From positions 1-64,000 of the forward strand of contig CALFJE010000100.1 in NCBI GenBank assembly GCA_937877545.1: a DNA stretch of 64,000 nucleotides, given 5' to 3'. A program made the position numbers and the translations under genes. Source of the stretch: an uncultured Selenomonadales bacterium. GTDB lineage: Bacteria > Bacillota > Negativicutes > Selenomonadales > Selenomonadaceae. Positions 42,813-51,113 of this stretch are shown piece by piece (the stretch's first letter is position 1; every line of letters starts with the position of its first letter). Below the pieces are notes generated by a model that made no database searches, was not told the DNA's origin, and saw only the letters and a list, made by a program, of their open reading frames with translations.

Positions 42813-45045
42813 ACACGATTCGCTTAATCGACTCGGACTTAACGGTTCGAGTTTTTTTTTTGCCAACCTGAAAATATCGCACTTCGTCTCTCAAGAATCT
42901 CAGTTCATAAATCTGCGGCAACAGCTTAGCCGACAGCTCCGCCAAGTTCACCGATTTGCCCAAAGCCATGCGGATTTGATACCGGCCCGCGACGAGGACG
43001 GCTTGAACCTGCGCGGAAAGCTTTCGCCCTTTAAGCCACGTCGCCGCGAATCGGTCTTCCGTTGCCGTTTCAAGTTGCAGTCGTATTTCGGGCGAGGAGC
43101 ATTCCCAACTTCGCACCTCCGCCAACGTGAACGGGTAAAAATTGTTCGGCTTCCGATAAATCGTGCCCTCGTATTCCACATTGCGCAAGCTAACCGTTTG
43201 ATTCGACGGCGCAAATAAACTCCAAATTACCGCGTCCGATATGAATTCGGGCGGTAATTTTTTTGTCGGCTGAAGGAATCGGTCTTTGTTGTTCAGCCAC
43301 GTCACCTTGGGCAATTTTCGCACCATGTGAATTATCATGCACTGCGCGAAATTTTCGGGCGTCAACGACATGCCGTGCCCGCTCACTTAAGGTCCCGATA
43401 ATAACGCCGTCCAATTTTGCTGATATAAATCGTTGCTCTTGCACATAAAGCCCGCCAAAAAGTCCTCCGCAATCAAATCGCACCGAACTTTATTTTTATA
43501 GCCGACGTTCAAGCCGACGGACATTGGCGGGAATTTTTTAATCCCGGGCGGTCGTTCAACCCACTTGTTCAGCGACTCTTCGCGACGTGAGGCAAAAAAG
43601 ATTTTTTCGGCAAATTTCTCAAGCCGCTCGTTGTACATGTCCAAGGAAATGTTTTGCGCCGCGTTTTTTCCGCGCAAGTTCCAAACCAAAAAGCCGACAG
43701 GGAATTGCCCGATGCAACCGCTGAAATTTTTGGAGCTGAACATAAAGCCGCGCTCAAATTCGGGGGGAAAAGTATTTTTTGCGAAAATCCTCGTCATTGA
43801 CCGTCGTGATATATCGCAACGAGGAAAACATGCCCGACCACGCCGAACGCTCCTTGAATTCGCGGCTGATTCTATAGAGAAATTGAATATACAACTCGCG
43901 GCTTGATTCGCGGAAGCCTTCGGTCGCCATCAAACTTTTTATCGCGGTATCGGAAACGCCGTTCCTGTAATTTTGTTTCGTGGAATCGTTCGCCGTGACG
44001 TAGGGCGGATTTATGAAAATAATCCATTTGATATTGGGATTGGCTAAGTCTCCGCGCAGATTGGCGGGCAATTTGTCGGCTGCGTCATTCAGATAATCGT
44101 ATTGGAAGACGGTCGCGTCGGGGAAAATCTTGCGGCAATAATCGGCGTCGTCTTGAATCAGCGTGGAAATATAACAGTACTTCAAAACTGCGGCGGGCAA
44201 AGCGAATTCCAAATTGCCTGTACCCGCCGCCATATCCCAAAGCCTGAATTTGCCCGACTTCCACCATTCGCCGACGGTGCGCGTAAGATACTCGACGGCT
44301 TTGCCGGCAAAAGCAAGCGGCGTAAAGAATTCGCCCGTGAATCGGCGCAAGCTTATTTCCGACATCCTATCGAATCGCAATGACGGCGCGAGGATTAACG
44401 ACTTTATCGTAAACGCTCCAAAAGCGTCGATTTGCCCTGCTCAATTTCGGTGATAAAGTACTCGGAGGCTTTGCGCCCGTTTTCAACCGCCGCGCCGAAC
44501 ATCCTCTGCCAAAGCTTAAACACGTCGTAGAAATTATTTTCGTTAATCTCCTTGCGCTCGAAAAGGTTCAACTGTTCGACGAGGTTGCGCCTAATCAGTT
44601 CGATAAAATTCTGTTCCTCAGCAGAAAAATCGTAAACGTGAGCCGCGCAGATTATTTCGGAGGCGGCAAGGTCGGCGACCGGCTTTTTACACGGCACGGA
44701 AGGAGCCAAATCCCAATCGTAGGTTTTGCGTTTGATGAAGGCGGAAAAGTTGGCGGCGGGGAAAAAAATCGCCGCGCCCCGCGTGACGACGCAAATATTT
44801 TTGGAGGGCGGGCGTGTATCGGAACCGTATTTGAGGCGGCGGATATATTAAAGCGTCTGCGCAATGCAAGCCGCCCGCATTTGGACGTTCGCAAGCGGCG
44901 CGTCAAGCTTGAATTCAAACAGAATCTGCGCGGTGTACAGGTCGATATAATTTTTGGTGCTTAGCTTGATACGGAAGAACTTGGCAAAGAAATTCTTAAG
45001 CTCCTCCTCGGTCGAAGCATCGGCTAAAGTTTGAGCTAAGGACAT
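42763..45045 (-). pseudogene. N6-adenine DNA methyltransferase/restriction-type protein, multiply broken
   Basis: Reading leftward from an ATG at 45045 (GAGGTGA), one protein of about 750 codons can be followed. It has MAAGTGNLEFALP and NPPYVTAN, the SAM and catalytic motifs of N6-adenine methyltransferases, then SLTPENFAQCM and a specificity-like end. Lesions: TAA at 44848-44850, a frame change near 44427-44440, another in a C run near 43761-43767, and TAA at 43387-43389. Both stops are one change from CAA. Two exact copies of the 11-mer and one on each side lie here. Type IIG or an orphan methylase are both possible. Confidence 0.8.
42831..42861 (+). terminator. Rho-independent terminator after the Asp23 fusion gene
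   Basis: ACTCGGAC (42831-42838) pairs with GTTCGAGT (42845-42852), followed by ten T. It overlaps the 3' end of the leftward methyltransferase frame. Confidence 0.8.
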
Positions 45046-45060
45046 CAACATCACCTCGGC

Positions 45061-45089
45061 AAAAAAAAAATTGGGGTGGAAGCCGCCCC
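45061..45089 (-). terminator. Terminator after lytR
   Basis: On the minus strand GGGGCGG and CCACCCC pair with one mismatch and are followed by nine T, directly after the lytR stop. Confidence 0.75.
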
Positions 45090-46178
45090 TCAAAGCTCGT
45101 TATCGGATAAATCCAGCCGCCGTCGCTCTATACTTTCCATGACGCGCAAATCCCGCTCCGGATTAAAATTCACGTCGTAATAATCGGCGTCGGAACCTTC
45201 AGCGTATTCGTAAGCCAACCGCTCAAAATGCCGCTTGCTGACCTTAAAGCCGAGATTGTCGCGCATGACATCGCCGAGGCGTTCGGCATTGGGAATCAGA
45301 TAGCTTACCTCGTCGATATACTGAAGCCAGCCGGGAACGACGCCGGTTTTGATGTTGCCATTAGCCTCCGCGCTTTTGAGTGAGCCCGCCGCCGCAAGCA
45401 TTTCGCTCGAAGTCAAATCTGTATCAATCGCCTTGACCGCCACGCTCAAAAGTTCGGGAATTTTAATCAGCATTGACGGTTCGCTAAGTTTATCCGCGCA
45501 GGCACGCATAAAGGCTTGTTGACGCCGCACGCGTCCGACATCGCCCTCCGAATCGCGGAAGCGCACGAATTGAATCGCAGTATCACCGTCGAGGTGTCGC
45601 CTGCCCTGCTTAAGGTCGATAATCAGCCCGCCGTCGTCGTCCCACGGGTCTTCGTAATACATATCGCGCTCAACGTAAACCTCCACGCCGCCCATAGCGT
45701 CAATCACCTCGGCGAAACGCGCCTTGTTTATCGCAACGTAGTGATCTATCTCAATGCCGAGGAAATCCTCGACGGTTTCGCGAGCCAATTTCGCGCCGCC
45801 GTAAGCGTAAGCCGCATTGATTTTTTTGTAGCCGTGACGTTCGATATAAACCATGGTATCACGCGGAATTGTCAGCAGAGACGCCTTTTCCTTCGACAGG
45901 CTCAGCACCATTAGCGTATCGGAGCGTCCCACGTCGTCCTTGCGTTCGTCTATGCCCATGAGCATTATCGTTGTCGGCTTTTTGAAGGTCGGCAAGACGG
46001 TTTCGGATTTGAAATTCGCCGCCAAGTCGTCTTTGAGCCGCACGAAGTCCGAATTAAAAACCGTATGCGCCAATATCCCCGCGATTATGAATAAAATGAT
46101 TATGAATGACCAAAATAATTTCCGATTGCGCATTTTGCTTGTAAACTCGCGCCGTCTTTCCTCCAAACGTTCGCGCAT
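45090..46178 (-). CDS. LytR-CpsA-Psr family cell-wall attachment protein
   Basis: LCP enzymes transfer lipid-linked polymers onto peptidoglycan outside the cell. The 362-residue protein has one N-terminal membrane helix (about residues 20-40) and the LCP core, IMLMGIDERKDDVGRSDTLMVL, TIPRDTMVYI, KINAAYAYGG, and RFRDSEGDVGRVRRQQ. The ATG at 46178 follows GGGGAGGTGA. It sits alone between a broken methylase and an MsrA-like gene. It could attach the CsaB-modified polymer. Confidence 0.9.
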   Translation of the reverse strand: MRERLEERRREFTSKMRNRKLFWSFIIILFIIAGILAHTVFNSDFVRLKDDLAANFKSETVLPTFKKPTTIMLMGIDERKDDVGRSDTLMVLSLSKEKASLLTIPRDTMVYIERHGYKKINAAYAYGGAKLARETVEDFLGIEIDHYVAINKARFAEVIDAMGGVEVYVERDMYYEDPWDDDGGLIIDLKQGRRHLDGDTAIQFVRFRDSEGDVGRVRRQQAFMRACADKLSEPSMLIKIPELLSVAVKAIDTDLTSSEMLAAAGSLKSAEANGNIKTGVVPGWLQYIDEVSYLIPNAERLGDVMRDNLGFKVSKRHFERLAYEYAEGSDADYYDVNFNPERDLRVMESIERRRLDLSDNEL

Positions 46179-46197
46179 AATTGTCACCTCCCCTCAA

Positions 46198-46728
46198 TCA
46201 AAATCTAAGGGAAGTTTTGAGCTTTGTCAAGTCAATATCGGTTTTAATTTCGGGGTGCTTGCGGAGGAAAAATTGTTCGGCTTCGGGGGCGGCGGTGAAA
46301 TTGACGAGGCGACCGACCTTGGCGAAACATTTGCGGACGGGCTTGCCGATATTCGGGTCGTTAATGGTGAGGCACGCCTTGGAGACAACGGGCTCTCTGC
46401 CGCGATTCGCGATAAAATTCAAATGCAACTCAACTTGCGGCTCGTCCTCGCCGCTTGAATAAAAAACGCCCAAAGTTTTGTCGGCGTAGGGATTGAGCAC
46501 GTTGAAAAGAATATCCATGAGCATGGACAAATCCGTCCGCTTTGGATTGAATTCGATTTCGACGGCGGCGACATTTTCAAGCGTCTGCGGTTCGGGATTA
46601 ACGTAGCTGTGAACGTTTTTTGCGTAGACGGATCCGATTAAAACACCGGTGACACCGGGCAAATCGGCAAAAATCTCTTGCAGTTCGCGAACATTGCCCC
46701 CGCTGAAATAAATCTTTTTGGTGTACAT
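46198..46728 (-). CDS. MsrA-like protein lacking the catalytic cysteine
   Basis: A 176-residue protein whose order of motifs follows peptide methionine sulfoxide reductase MsrA: a start KKIYFSGGN, LPGVTGVLIGSVYA, VAAVEIEFNP, LNPYADKTLGVFYSSG and AEQFFLRKHPE. Where MsrA has GCFWG, this protein has GGNVRE, so the catalytic cysteine is absent and it cannot work as a normal reductase. It may bind peptides or have another role. The ATG at 46728 follows GGAGGA. The first 20 bases of its start region recur at 47636-47655. Confidence 0.6.
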   Translation of the reverse strand: MYTKKIYFSGGNVRELQEIFADLPGVTGVLIGSVYAKNVHSYVNPEPQTLENVAAVEIEFNPKRTDLSMLMDILFNVLNPYADKTLGVFYSSGEDEPQVELHLNFIANRGREPVVSKACLTINDPNIGKPVRKCFAKVGRLVNFTAAPEAEQFFLRKHPEIKTDIDLTKLKTSLRF

Positions 46729-46790
46729 AATTTTATCCTCCACATTTCGGTTGTGAAGATTATACAACGTTGCCCTGCCCTTTGACAACG

Positions 46791-46819
46791 AAAAAGCCCG
46801 CCCCATTTCGGAGCGAGCC
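46791..46819 (-). terminator. Terminator for the small gene at 46843
   Basis: On the minus strand GGCTCGCTCC pairs with GGGGCGGGCT over 10 bp, with wobble pairs, around a GAAAT loop, followed by TTTTT. Confidence 0.75.
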
Positions 46820-46842
46820 GGATAAAATTTATCGTTTGCTAC

Positions 46843-46968
46843 TTACAAGTCGAATTGTTCCTTATAATAATCTCTCAGCTTTTCCGTTTTTTGGCGCAAC
46901 TCATTTTGAAAATTTCGCGCCCGATAATCTAAATCACTAACGAGTTCCAATCTATCGTCAATATTCAT
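46843..46968 (-). CDS. Small charged protein, 41 residues
   Basis: An ATG at 46968, with AGGA 9 or more bases upstream, opens a 41-codon frame with a helical, strongly charged product (LVSDLDYRARNFQNELRQK) ending in TAA. A good terminator follows 24 bases downstream. Too short for family assignment. The combination of ribosome site, amphipathic helix and terminator makes it credible but unproven. Confidence 0.5.
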   Translation of the reverse strand: MNIDDRLELVSDLDYRARNFQNELRQKTEKLRDYYKEQFDL

Positions 46969-47024
46969 CGTCTTGTTTTCCTCTTTATTAAAATTTCGTT
47001 TAAGCTGTCACGGCGCAAGATACT

Positions 47025-47669
47025 TTAATTTACGCAACGAATGATGTCCGCTTTCGCGAGCGTCGACAGGTCGTCGGGGATTTTTTGCATGTTCATGATT
47101 CTAAGGCAATGCATTGCTCAAAAATATTTCGCATGGCGCGGGCGTTGCCGAAATGTTCATCGCTGTGCGCGGTCAACTTTTTAATAAAATCTCTGAGAAT
47201 CTGCGCGGCTTCGGCGTCGTTGGCGAGGGAATATGCCTCGTCAATGAAAAGCACGCCGCCGACCGCTTGGCGAACAATCTCCTCCGTCTTTAGGGCAGTT
47301 TGACCGAGATAACCTGCGACCATTCCCGCACGATTTGTCTCGATTAAGTGTCCTTTCGACAGATAGCCCGGCTCAAATAAAATTTTCGACATGAGACGGG
47401 CGACTGTCGTCTTTTTTGACATTAACCAAACCAATCAGCGAATTTAATTCATCGAGATACTTTTTTAGCTTGTCCGATTCAAGATTGAAATTTTCGCGGA
47501 GCGCGGAATTTAATTTATGTCCGTCGCGCCATTCGCCCGAATAAATCATGCCGCCCGATTCGTCGTAAAGCGTGCCCTTGCCGTGATATTTTCCGTTCGC
47601 CCACATGCCCTCATATTGCAAATTGCCGCTTTGATATTGCCCCCGCTGAAATAAAATTTCTCAGTGTGC
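47025..47669 (-). pseudogene. MORN-repeat/AAA ATPase remnant joined to an MsrA-like start
   Basis: From a TTG at 47669 the frame reads EKFYFSGGN, the start of an MsrA-like protein. It then shifts into MORN repeats (YEGMWANGKYHGKG) and LDELNSLIGLVNVKK, the start of a CbbX/SpoVK-type AAA domain. The Walker A region is lost: VKK joins directly, out of frame, to KTTVARLMSKILFE. After IDEAYSLAND a second deletion removes about 60 residues. A frameshift near 47100 precedes the end IPDDLSTLAKADI. Clearly non-functional. Confidence 0.8.
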
Positions 47670-49103
47670 AAGTTCAAATCTCCTTAAGGCGGGAAAATAA
47701 TTCGCGTCGTGCGTGATGATAATCAGCGTGCGATTTTTTTGCGACGCGAGCAGATTTTTAATCAGAGCCTCCGCGCAGGTTTTATCCAAGCCCGCCGTCG
47801 GTTCGTCGAGGATTAAAATATCGGCGTCCTTAGCCAGAGCCAATGCCGTTTGCAAGCGATTGCGTTCGCCGCCCGAAAGATTTGCGCCGTCCTCGCCGAT
47901 TGGCGCGTCAATGTCGAAGCCGTCAAGCCCGCAGATTTTCAGCACGGATAAAATTTCTTCGTCGGAAATATTTTCGTGGAGCATTTGGAAGTTGTGGCGA
48001 ATCGACGCGGAAAAAATCCAGTTCGTGAACGTAGACGCGGCAATCGTCCCGCCAACCGCCACGGTACCGCTATCGGGCGTGAAAAGTTTCGTCAGCAGGT
48101 AAAGCAACGTCGTCTTACCCGCGCCACTTTCGCCGACAATCGTCACGTGTTCGCCGCGTTCAAGCGTGAGGCTTAAATTTTCAAAAACAGGCTTATCGTA
48201 GCCGAAGCCGAGATTTTTAATTTCGACGGCGTGATTGGTCGCTTGAATCTGCGCGGAGTCGGGATTTTTATCGTCGGGAAGTTTCACGGCGCGAATTTTT
48301 TTCAAGGAGCGGACGGCGTTCGGGATTTGAGCAAAAATTTCGAGCGTCGCCAAGAAAATCAGGCTCCAAACAGTCAAGGCGATTGTATCGGCAACGGCGG
48401 CGACTTTCGATAAAATAAAAAAAAATCCTGCCGCGTTGAGGATTTTAAACGCCGTGTCGAAATTGATTTGGCGCGTGGTGAGCTTGAAATTGTCCTCGCC
48501 GAAATTTTGAGCGGCTTTATCGAGGATTTTAATCGCGGGTTTCGAGCCGAAAATATTTAATTCGTCGCGCCCGTCGTTGAAGTCGAGGATTTTCGAGCGA
48601 TAATCCGAATCGTCGGCGATTTTATTTTCAATCTGCACGGCTAAAATTAAATTCGCGACAAAAATTATCGGCAACAGCGGTTCGCACAAAAAATATGTCA
48701 GCAAGCCCGTCACGAGCGCGGCGGTCGACAGCGGCAAGACTACACGCGGCAGAAAGTCTTTGAGCACATCGGCGGAGACAGTTAAGTCGCGTAAAAGTGC
48801 GCCCTCGTGCGAACGTCCCGACTTGAGCGGGAGGATATTGGCAGCGCGTCGATAAAGTTTTCCGCGCAGATTATCCAAGAATTTGAAGATTATTTTATGC
48901 GATATGAATCGGTCGGCGTAGCGTAGCGCGGCGCGTGAAATGCCCGCCGTCCTCACCAGCGTTATCCCCATTGACAGCGCACTCAGCGGCAGTTGCAACG
49001 CGGCGGAAGCTATCAGCCACGCGGCAGACGCCATAAGGAGCAATTCGCTCAAGGCGGCGGAGATATGCGCTAAAATCGCCGGCAAAAATCGTTTCAAGCT
49101 CAT
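47661..49103 (-). CDS. cydC: CydC-like thiol exporter ABC subunit
   Basis: CydDC exports glutathione or cysteine to the periplasm and is needed for cytochrome bd. The 480-residue protein has membrane helices over the first 270 residues with LVRTAGISRAALRYADRFISH typical of CydC, then an ATPase with GESGAGKTT, LSGGERNRLQTA and ILILDEPTAGLD. It is about 70 residues shorter than usual, and CydD is missing here. Its stop overlaps the TTG of the MsrA-like remnant, so a redox-repair operon may once have existed. Confidence 0.75.
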   Translation of the reverse strand: MSLKRFLPAILAHISAALSELLLMASAAWLIASAALQLPLSALSMGITLVRTAGISRAALRYADRFISHKIIFKFLDNLRGKLYRRAANILPLKSGRSHEGALLRDLTVSADVLKDFLPRVVLPLSTAALVTGLLTYFLCEPLLPIIFVANLILAVQIENKIADDSDYRSKILDFNDGRDELNIFGSKPAIKILDKAAQNFGEDNFKLTTRQINFDTAFKILNAAGFFFILSKVAAVADTIALTVWSLIFLATLEIFAQIPNAVRSLKKIRAVKLPDDKNPDSAQIQATNHAVEIKNLGFGYDKPVFENLSLTLERGEHVTIVGESGAGKTTLLYLLTKLFTPDSGTVAVGGTIAASTFTNWIFSASIRHNFQMLHENISDEEILSVLKICGLDGFDIDAPIGEDGANLSGGERNRLQTALALAKDADILILDEPTAGLDKTCAEALIKNLLASQKNRTLIIITHDANYFPALRRFELAH

Positions 49104-49235
49104 GAAATCACCTTCCGAGTCGAAAATTATTCGCTAACGTCAAAAAATCCTGCCGTATCGATTGGCAAAAAATTTTTCATAACGTGTAACAAAACTTGAC
49201 AAATCTTTCTGCTAAAATTGTCGCGAAGTGATTTT

Positions 49236-49538
49236 ATGGGCGAAATTGAGATTGAGGGCTTGATAATCGAATGGGACGACAACAAAGCAGAAGCAAATTA
49301 TAGGAAACACGGAATAAGATTCAGAGTAGCGGCGCGAATTTTTCTTGACGATAACAGAATTGATACTTATGATGAACTGCACAGCGACAACGAGGACAGA
49401 TGGAAAGTTATTGGCAAGGTGCGAGATATTCCGGCAGTGATTTACACCGAACGCGGCGAAAAGTACAGAATTATTTCGGCTCGATACGCGACCAAAGAAG
49501 AGGAGGACGAATATTATGGGCAGTATCCGAATTTATAA
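49236..49538 (+). CDS. brnT: BrnT-family toxin
   Basis: BrnT is a RelE-like ribonuclease toxin. The 100-residue protein has the family segments IIEWDDNKAEANYRKHGIRF, FLDDNRIDTYDELHS and YRIISARYATKEEEDEYY. The ATG at 49236 has a modest GAAGTGA ribosome site. The antitoxin gene overlaps its 3' end by 23 bases, the usual order. The base composition is lower in GC than its neighbours, as expected for a mobile pair. Confidence 0.85.
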   Translation: MGEIEIEGLIIEWDDNKAEANYRKHGIRFRVAARIFLDDNRIDTYDELHSDNEDRWKVIGKVRDIPAVIYTERGEKYRIISARYATKEEEDEYYGQYPNL

Positions 49539-49704
49539 GGGAATGCCACCATTGACGGAAGAAGAGATTGCTGAACTTGACAGAAACAAACCAAAATCCG
49601 ACGACGAAATTGATTTCAGCGATATTTCTCGCATGACCAAGGAAGAATTGTCAAAATTTAAGCCTGCGCGACTCCGTAAACAAAAACAAAATATCGCAAG
49701 CTGA
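49516..49704 (+). CDS. BrnA-like antitoxin
   Basis: A 62-residue protein overlapping the toxin gene by 23 bases. It is acidic in the centre (KSDDEIDFSDISRMTKEEL) and basic at the end. Position and size fit the BrnA antitoxin, which binds BrnT and represses the operon, although the C-terminal ribbon-helix-helix is not obvious. ATG at 49516. A terminator follows. Confidence 0.65.
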   Translation: MGSIRIYKGMPPLTEEEIAELDRNKPKSDDEIDFSDISRMTKEELSKFKPARLRKQKQNIAS

Positions 49705-49710
49705 AAAAAG

Positions 49711-49739
49711 CCCTTCGGCAAACGTGTCGGAGGGTTTTT
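49711..49739. terminator. Terminator between brnTA and rbgA
   Basis: CCCTTCG (49711-49717) pairs with CGGAGGG (49728-49734), with five T after and six A before. It can serve both converging units. Confidence 0.75.
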
Positions 49740-49741
49740 CG

Positions 49742-50569
49742 TTAGTCGAGCGTGACTTTTCCGAGCTTGCCTGCGCGGAATTCGCTCAAGACAAGTCGCA
49801 GAGCCTTATCGGTGTCGACGACGCCGCCCTTGCGAATACAGCCGCGCTTTAATCCGATTTGATTCAAAAGTTCGTGCCCGTCAGTCGAAATTTGAATTTT
49901 GTAGCGTTCAATCAAACCGTCGGGGAATTTGGCGGCGAGCGTCTCCAAAAGTTTGCAGACGGTCGGCTCCAAGTCGTGAATTTCGTCGCTTATCGCGTAA
50001 GTCCACGACAATTTGAGCGCGACGTCGGCGTCATCGAATTTCGGATAGAGAATGCCGGGCGTGTCGAGGAGGTCAAGCCCGTCGGCGATTTTAATCCACT
50101 GCTTGGCGCGAGTGACGCCGGGGCGATTCTCAATCTTAACGTGATTCATGCCGGCAAGCCGATTTATCAGCGAGGATTTGCCGACGTTCGGTATACCGAC
50201 AATCATGGCGCGGGCGGCGCGAGGCTTTGCTCCGTGCTTGGCGAGCTTATGAGTTTTGGCTTCGGCTAAAAGTTTTGCTTGAGCGATAAGGTTTTTAATG
50301 CCGGTGCCCTTCACGGCGTCGACGGCGACGGTCGGGGCAATTTCGCGGAATTTCTTCAGCCAAACGTCGACGTTGGCGGCGAGGTCAGCCTTATTCAGCA
50401 CAATCAGGCGCGGCTTGCCTTGAATAATTTCGCGGAGCATGGGATTTTGACTGCTAAGCGGGATTCGAGCGTCCAAGAGTTCGATAACGAGGTCGACGAG
50501 CTTTAAATTTTCTTGAATCAATCGTTCCGCCTTTTTCATGTGTCCGGGGAACCATTGCAAAGTTTCCAT
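49742..50569 (-). CDS. rbgA: Ribosome biogenesis GTPase RbgA (YlqF)
   Basis: RbgA assists late assembly of the 50S subunit. The 275-residue protein starts WFPGHMKKA and is circularly permuted: G4 (NKAD) comes before G1 (GIPNVGKSS) and G3 (DTPG). A C-terminal helical domain completes it. ATG at 50569. It is immediately followed upstream by comEA with one base between the stop of comEA and its start. Confidence 0.95.
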   Translation of the reverse strand: METLQWFPGHMKKAERLIQENLKLVDLVIELLDARIPLSSQNPMLREIIQGKPRLIVLNKADLAANVDVWLKKFREIAPTVAVDAVKGTGIKNLIAQAKLLAEAKTHKLAKHGAKPRAARAMIVGIPNVGKSSLINRLAGMNHVKIENRPGVTRAKQWIKIADGLDLLDTPGILYPKFDDADVALKLSWTYAISDEIHDLEPTVCKLLETLAAKFPDGLIERYKIQISTDGHELLNQIGLKRGCIRKGGVVDTDKALRLVLSEFRAGKLGKVTLD

Positions 50570-50570
50570 G

Positions 50571-51113
50571 TCAAATCGTCACCTTATCCTTGAGCGTGTC
50601 GAATTTTTTATCGCCGATACCGCGCACGTTTTTGAGTTCGTCGACGGATTTAAAGCCGCCGTTTTGTTCGCGATAGTCGATAATGCGTTGTGCCATTGCG
50701 GAGCCGATACCCTTAAGTGTGGCAAGTTCGTTGATGTCGGCGGTGTTTATGTTGATGCGGTCAGAGTCGGCGGAAATGCTTTGCGACATTAGGGAAATTT
50801 CCTTGGCGGGAATGCGAACGTGTTGCCCGTCGGTGAGCGGCGCGGAAAGATTGACGGCGTCGGCGTCCGCCAAATCGGTTAAGCCGCCCGCCAAATTCAC
50901 GGCGTCGACGAGGCGCAAGTTGCCGTTGTCTTCAAGCTCCACGACGGAAATATCTTTGACTTGCCCCGAAACGTAGACGGAAATTTTCTTGAGGGGCGTA
51001 GGAGGCGGTTCAAGTGGCGGCGTATCGTCCTCGGACAGTCCGATTAAAAACAACGCGGCAAGCGTTATCATTGAGACGACGCCGAAGCCGATTAGGAATT
51101 TTTTCTTAGACAT
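50571..51113 (-). CDS. comEA: Competence protein ComEA
   Basis: ComEA is the membrane-anchored DNA receptor in natural transformation. The 180-residue protein has one N-terminal helix (residues 6-25), a proline-rich linker, an SLBB domain (ISVYVSGQVKD...LVDAVNLAGGLT) and two helix-hairpin-helix motifs (ININTADINELATLKGIG and VDELKNVRGIG). It overlaps serA by 8 bases. Its presence bears on the AATCTGCGCGG word as a possible uptake signal. comEC and the pilus genes are not in the window. Confidence 0.92.
   Translation of the reverse strand: MSKKKFLIGFGVVSMITLAALFLIGLSEDDTPPLEPPPTPLKKISVYVSGQVKDISVVELEDNGNLRLVDAVNLAGGLTDLADADAVNLSAPLTDGQHVRIPAKEISLMSQSISADSDRININTADINELATLKGIGSAMAQRIIDYREQNGGFKSVDELKNVRGIGDKKFDTLKDKVTI

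Larger units (their letters stand above)
46693..47655. repeat. Pair of 20-base direct repeats
   Basis: ATTGCCCCCGCTGAAATAAA occurs at 46693-46712 (start of the MsrA-like gene) and at 47636-47655 (start of the MORN/AAA remnant). Both copies encode YFSGGN on the minus strand, so the second marks a lost MsrA-like paralogue. Confidence 0.85.
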
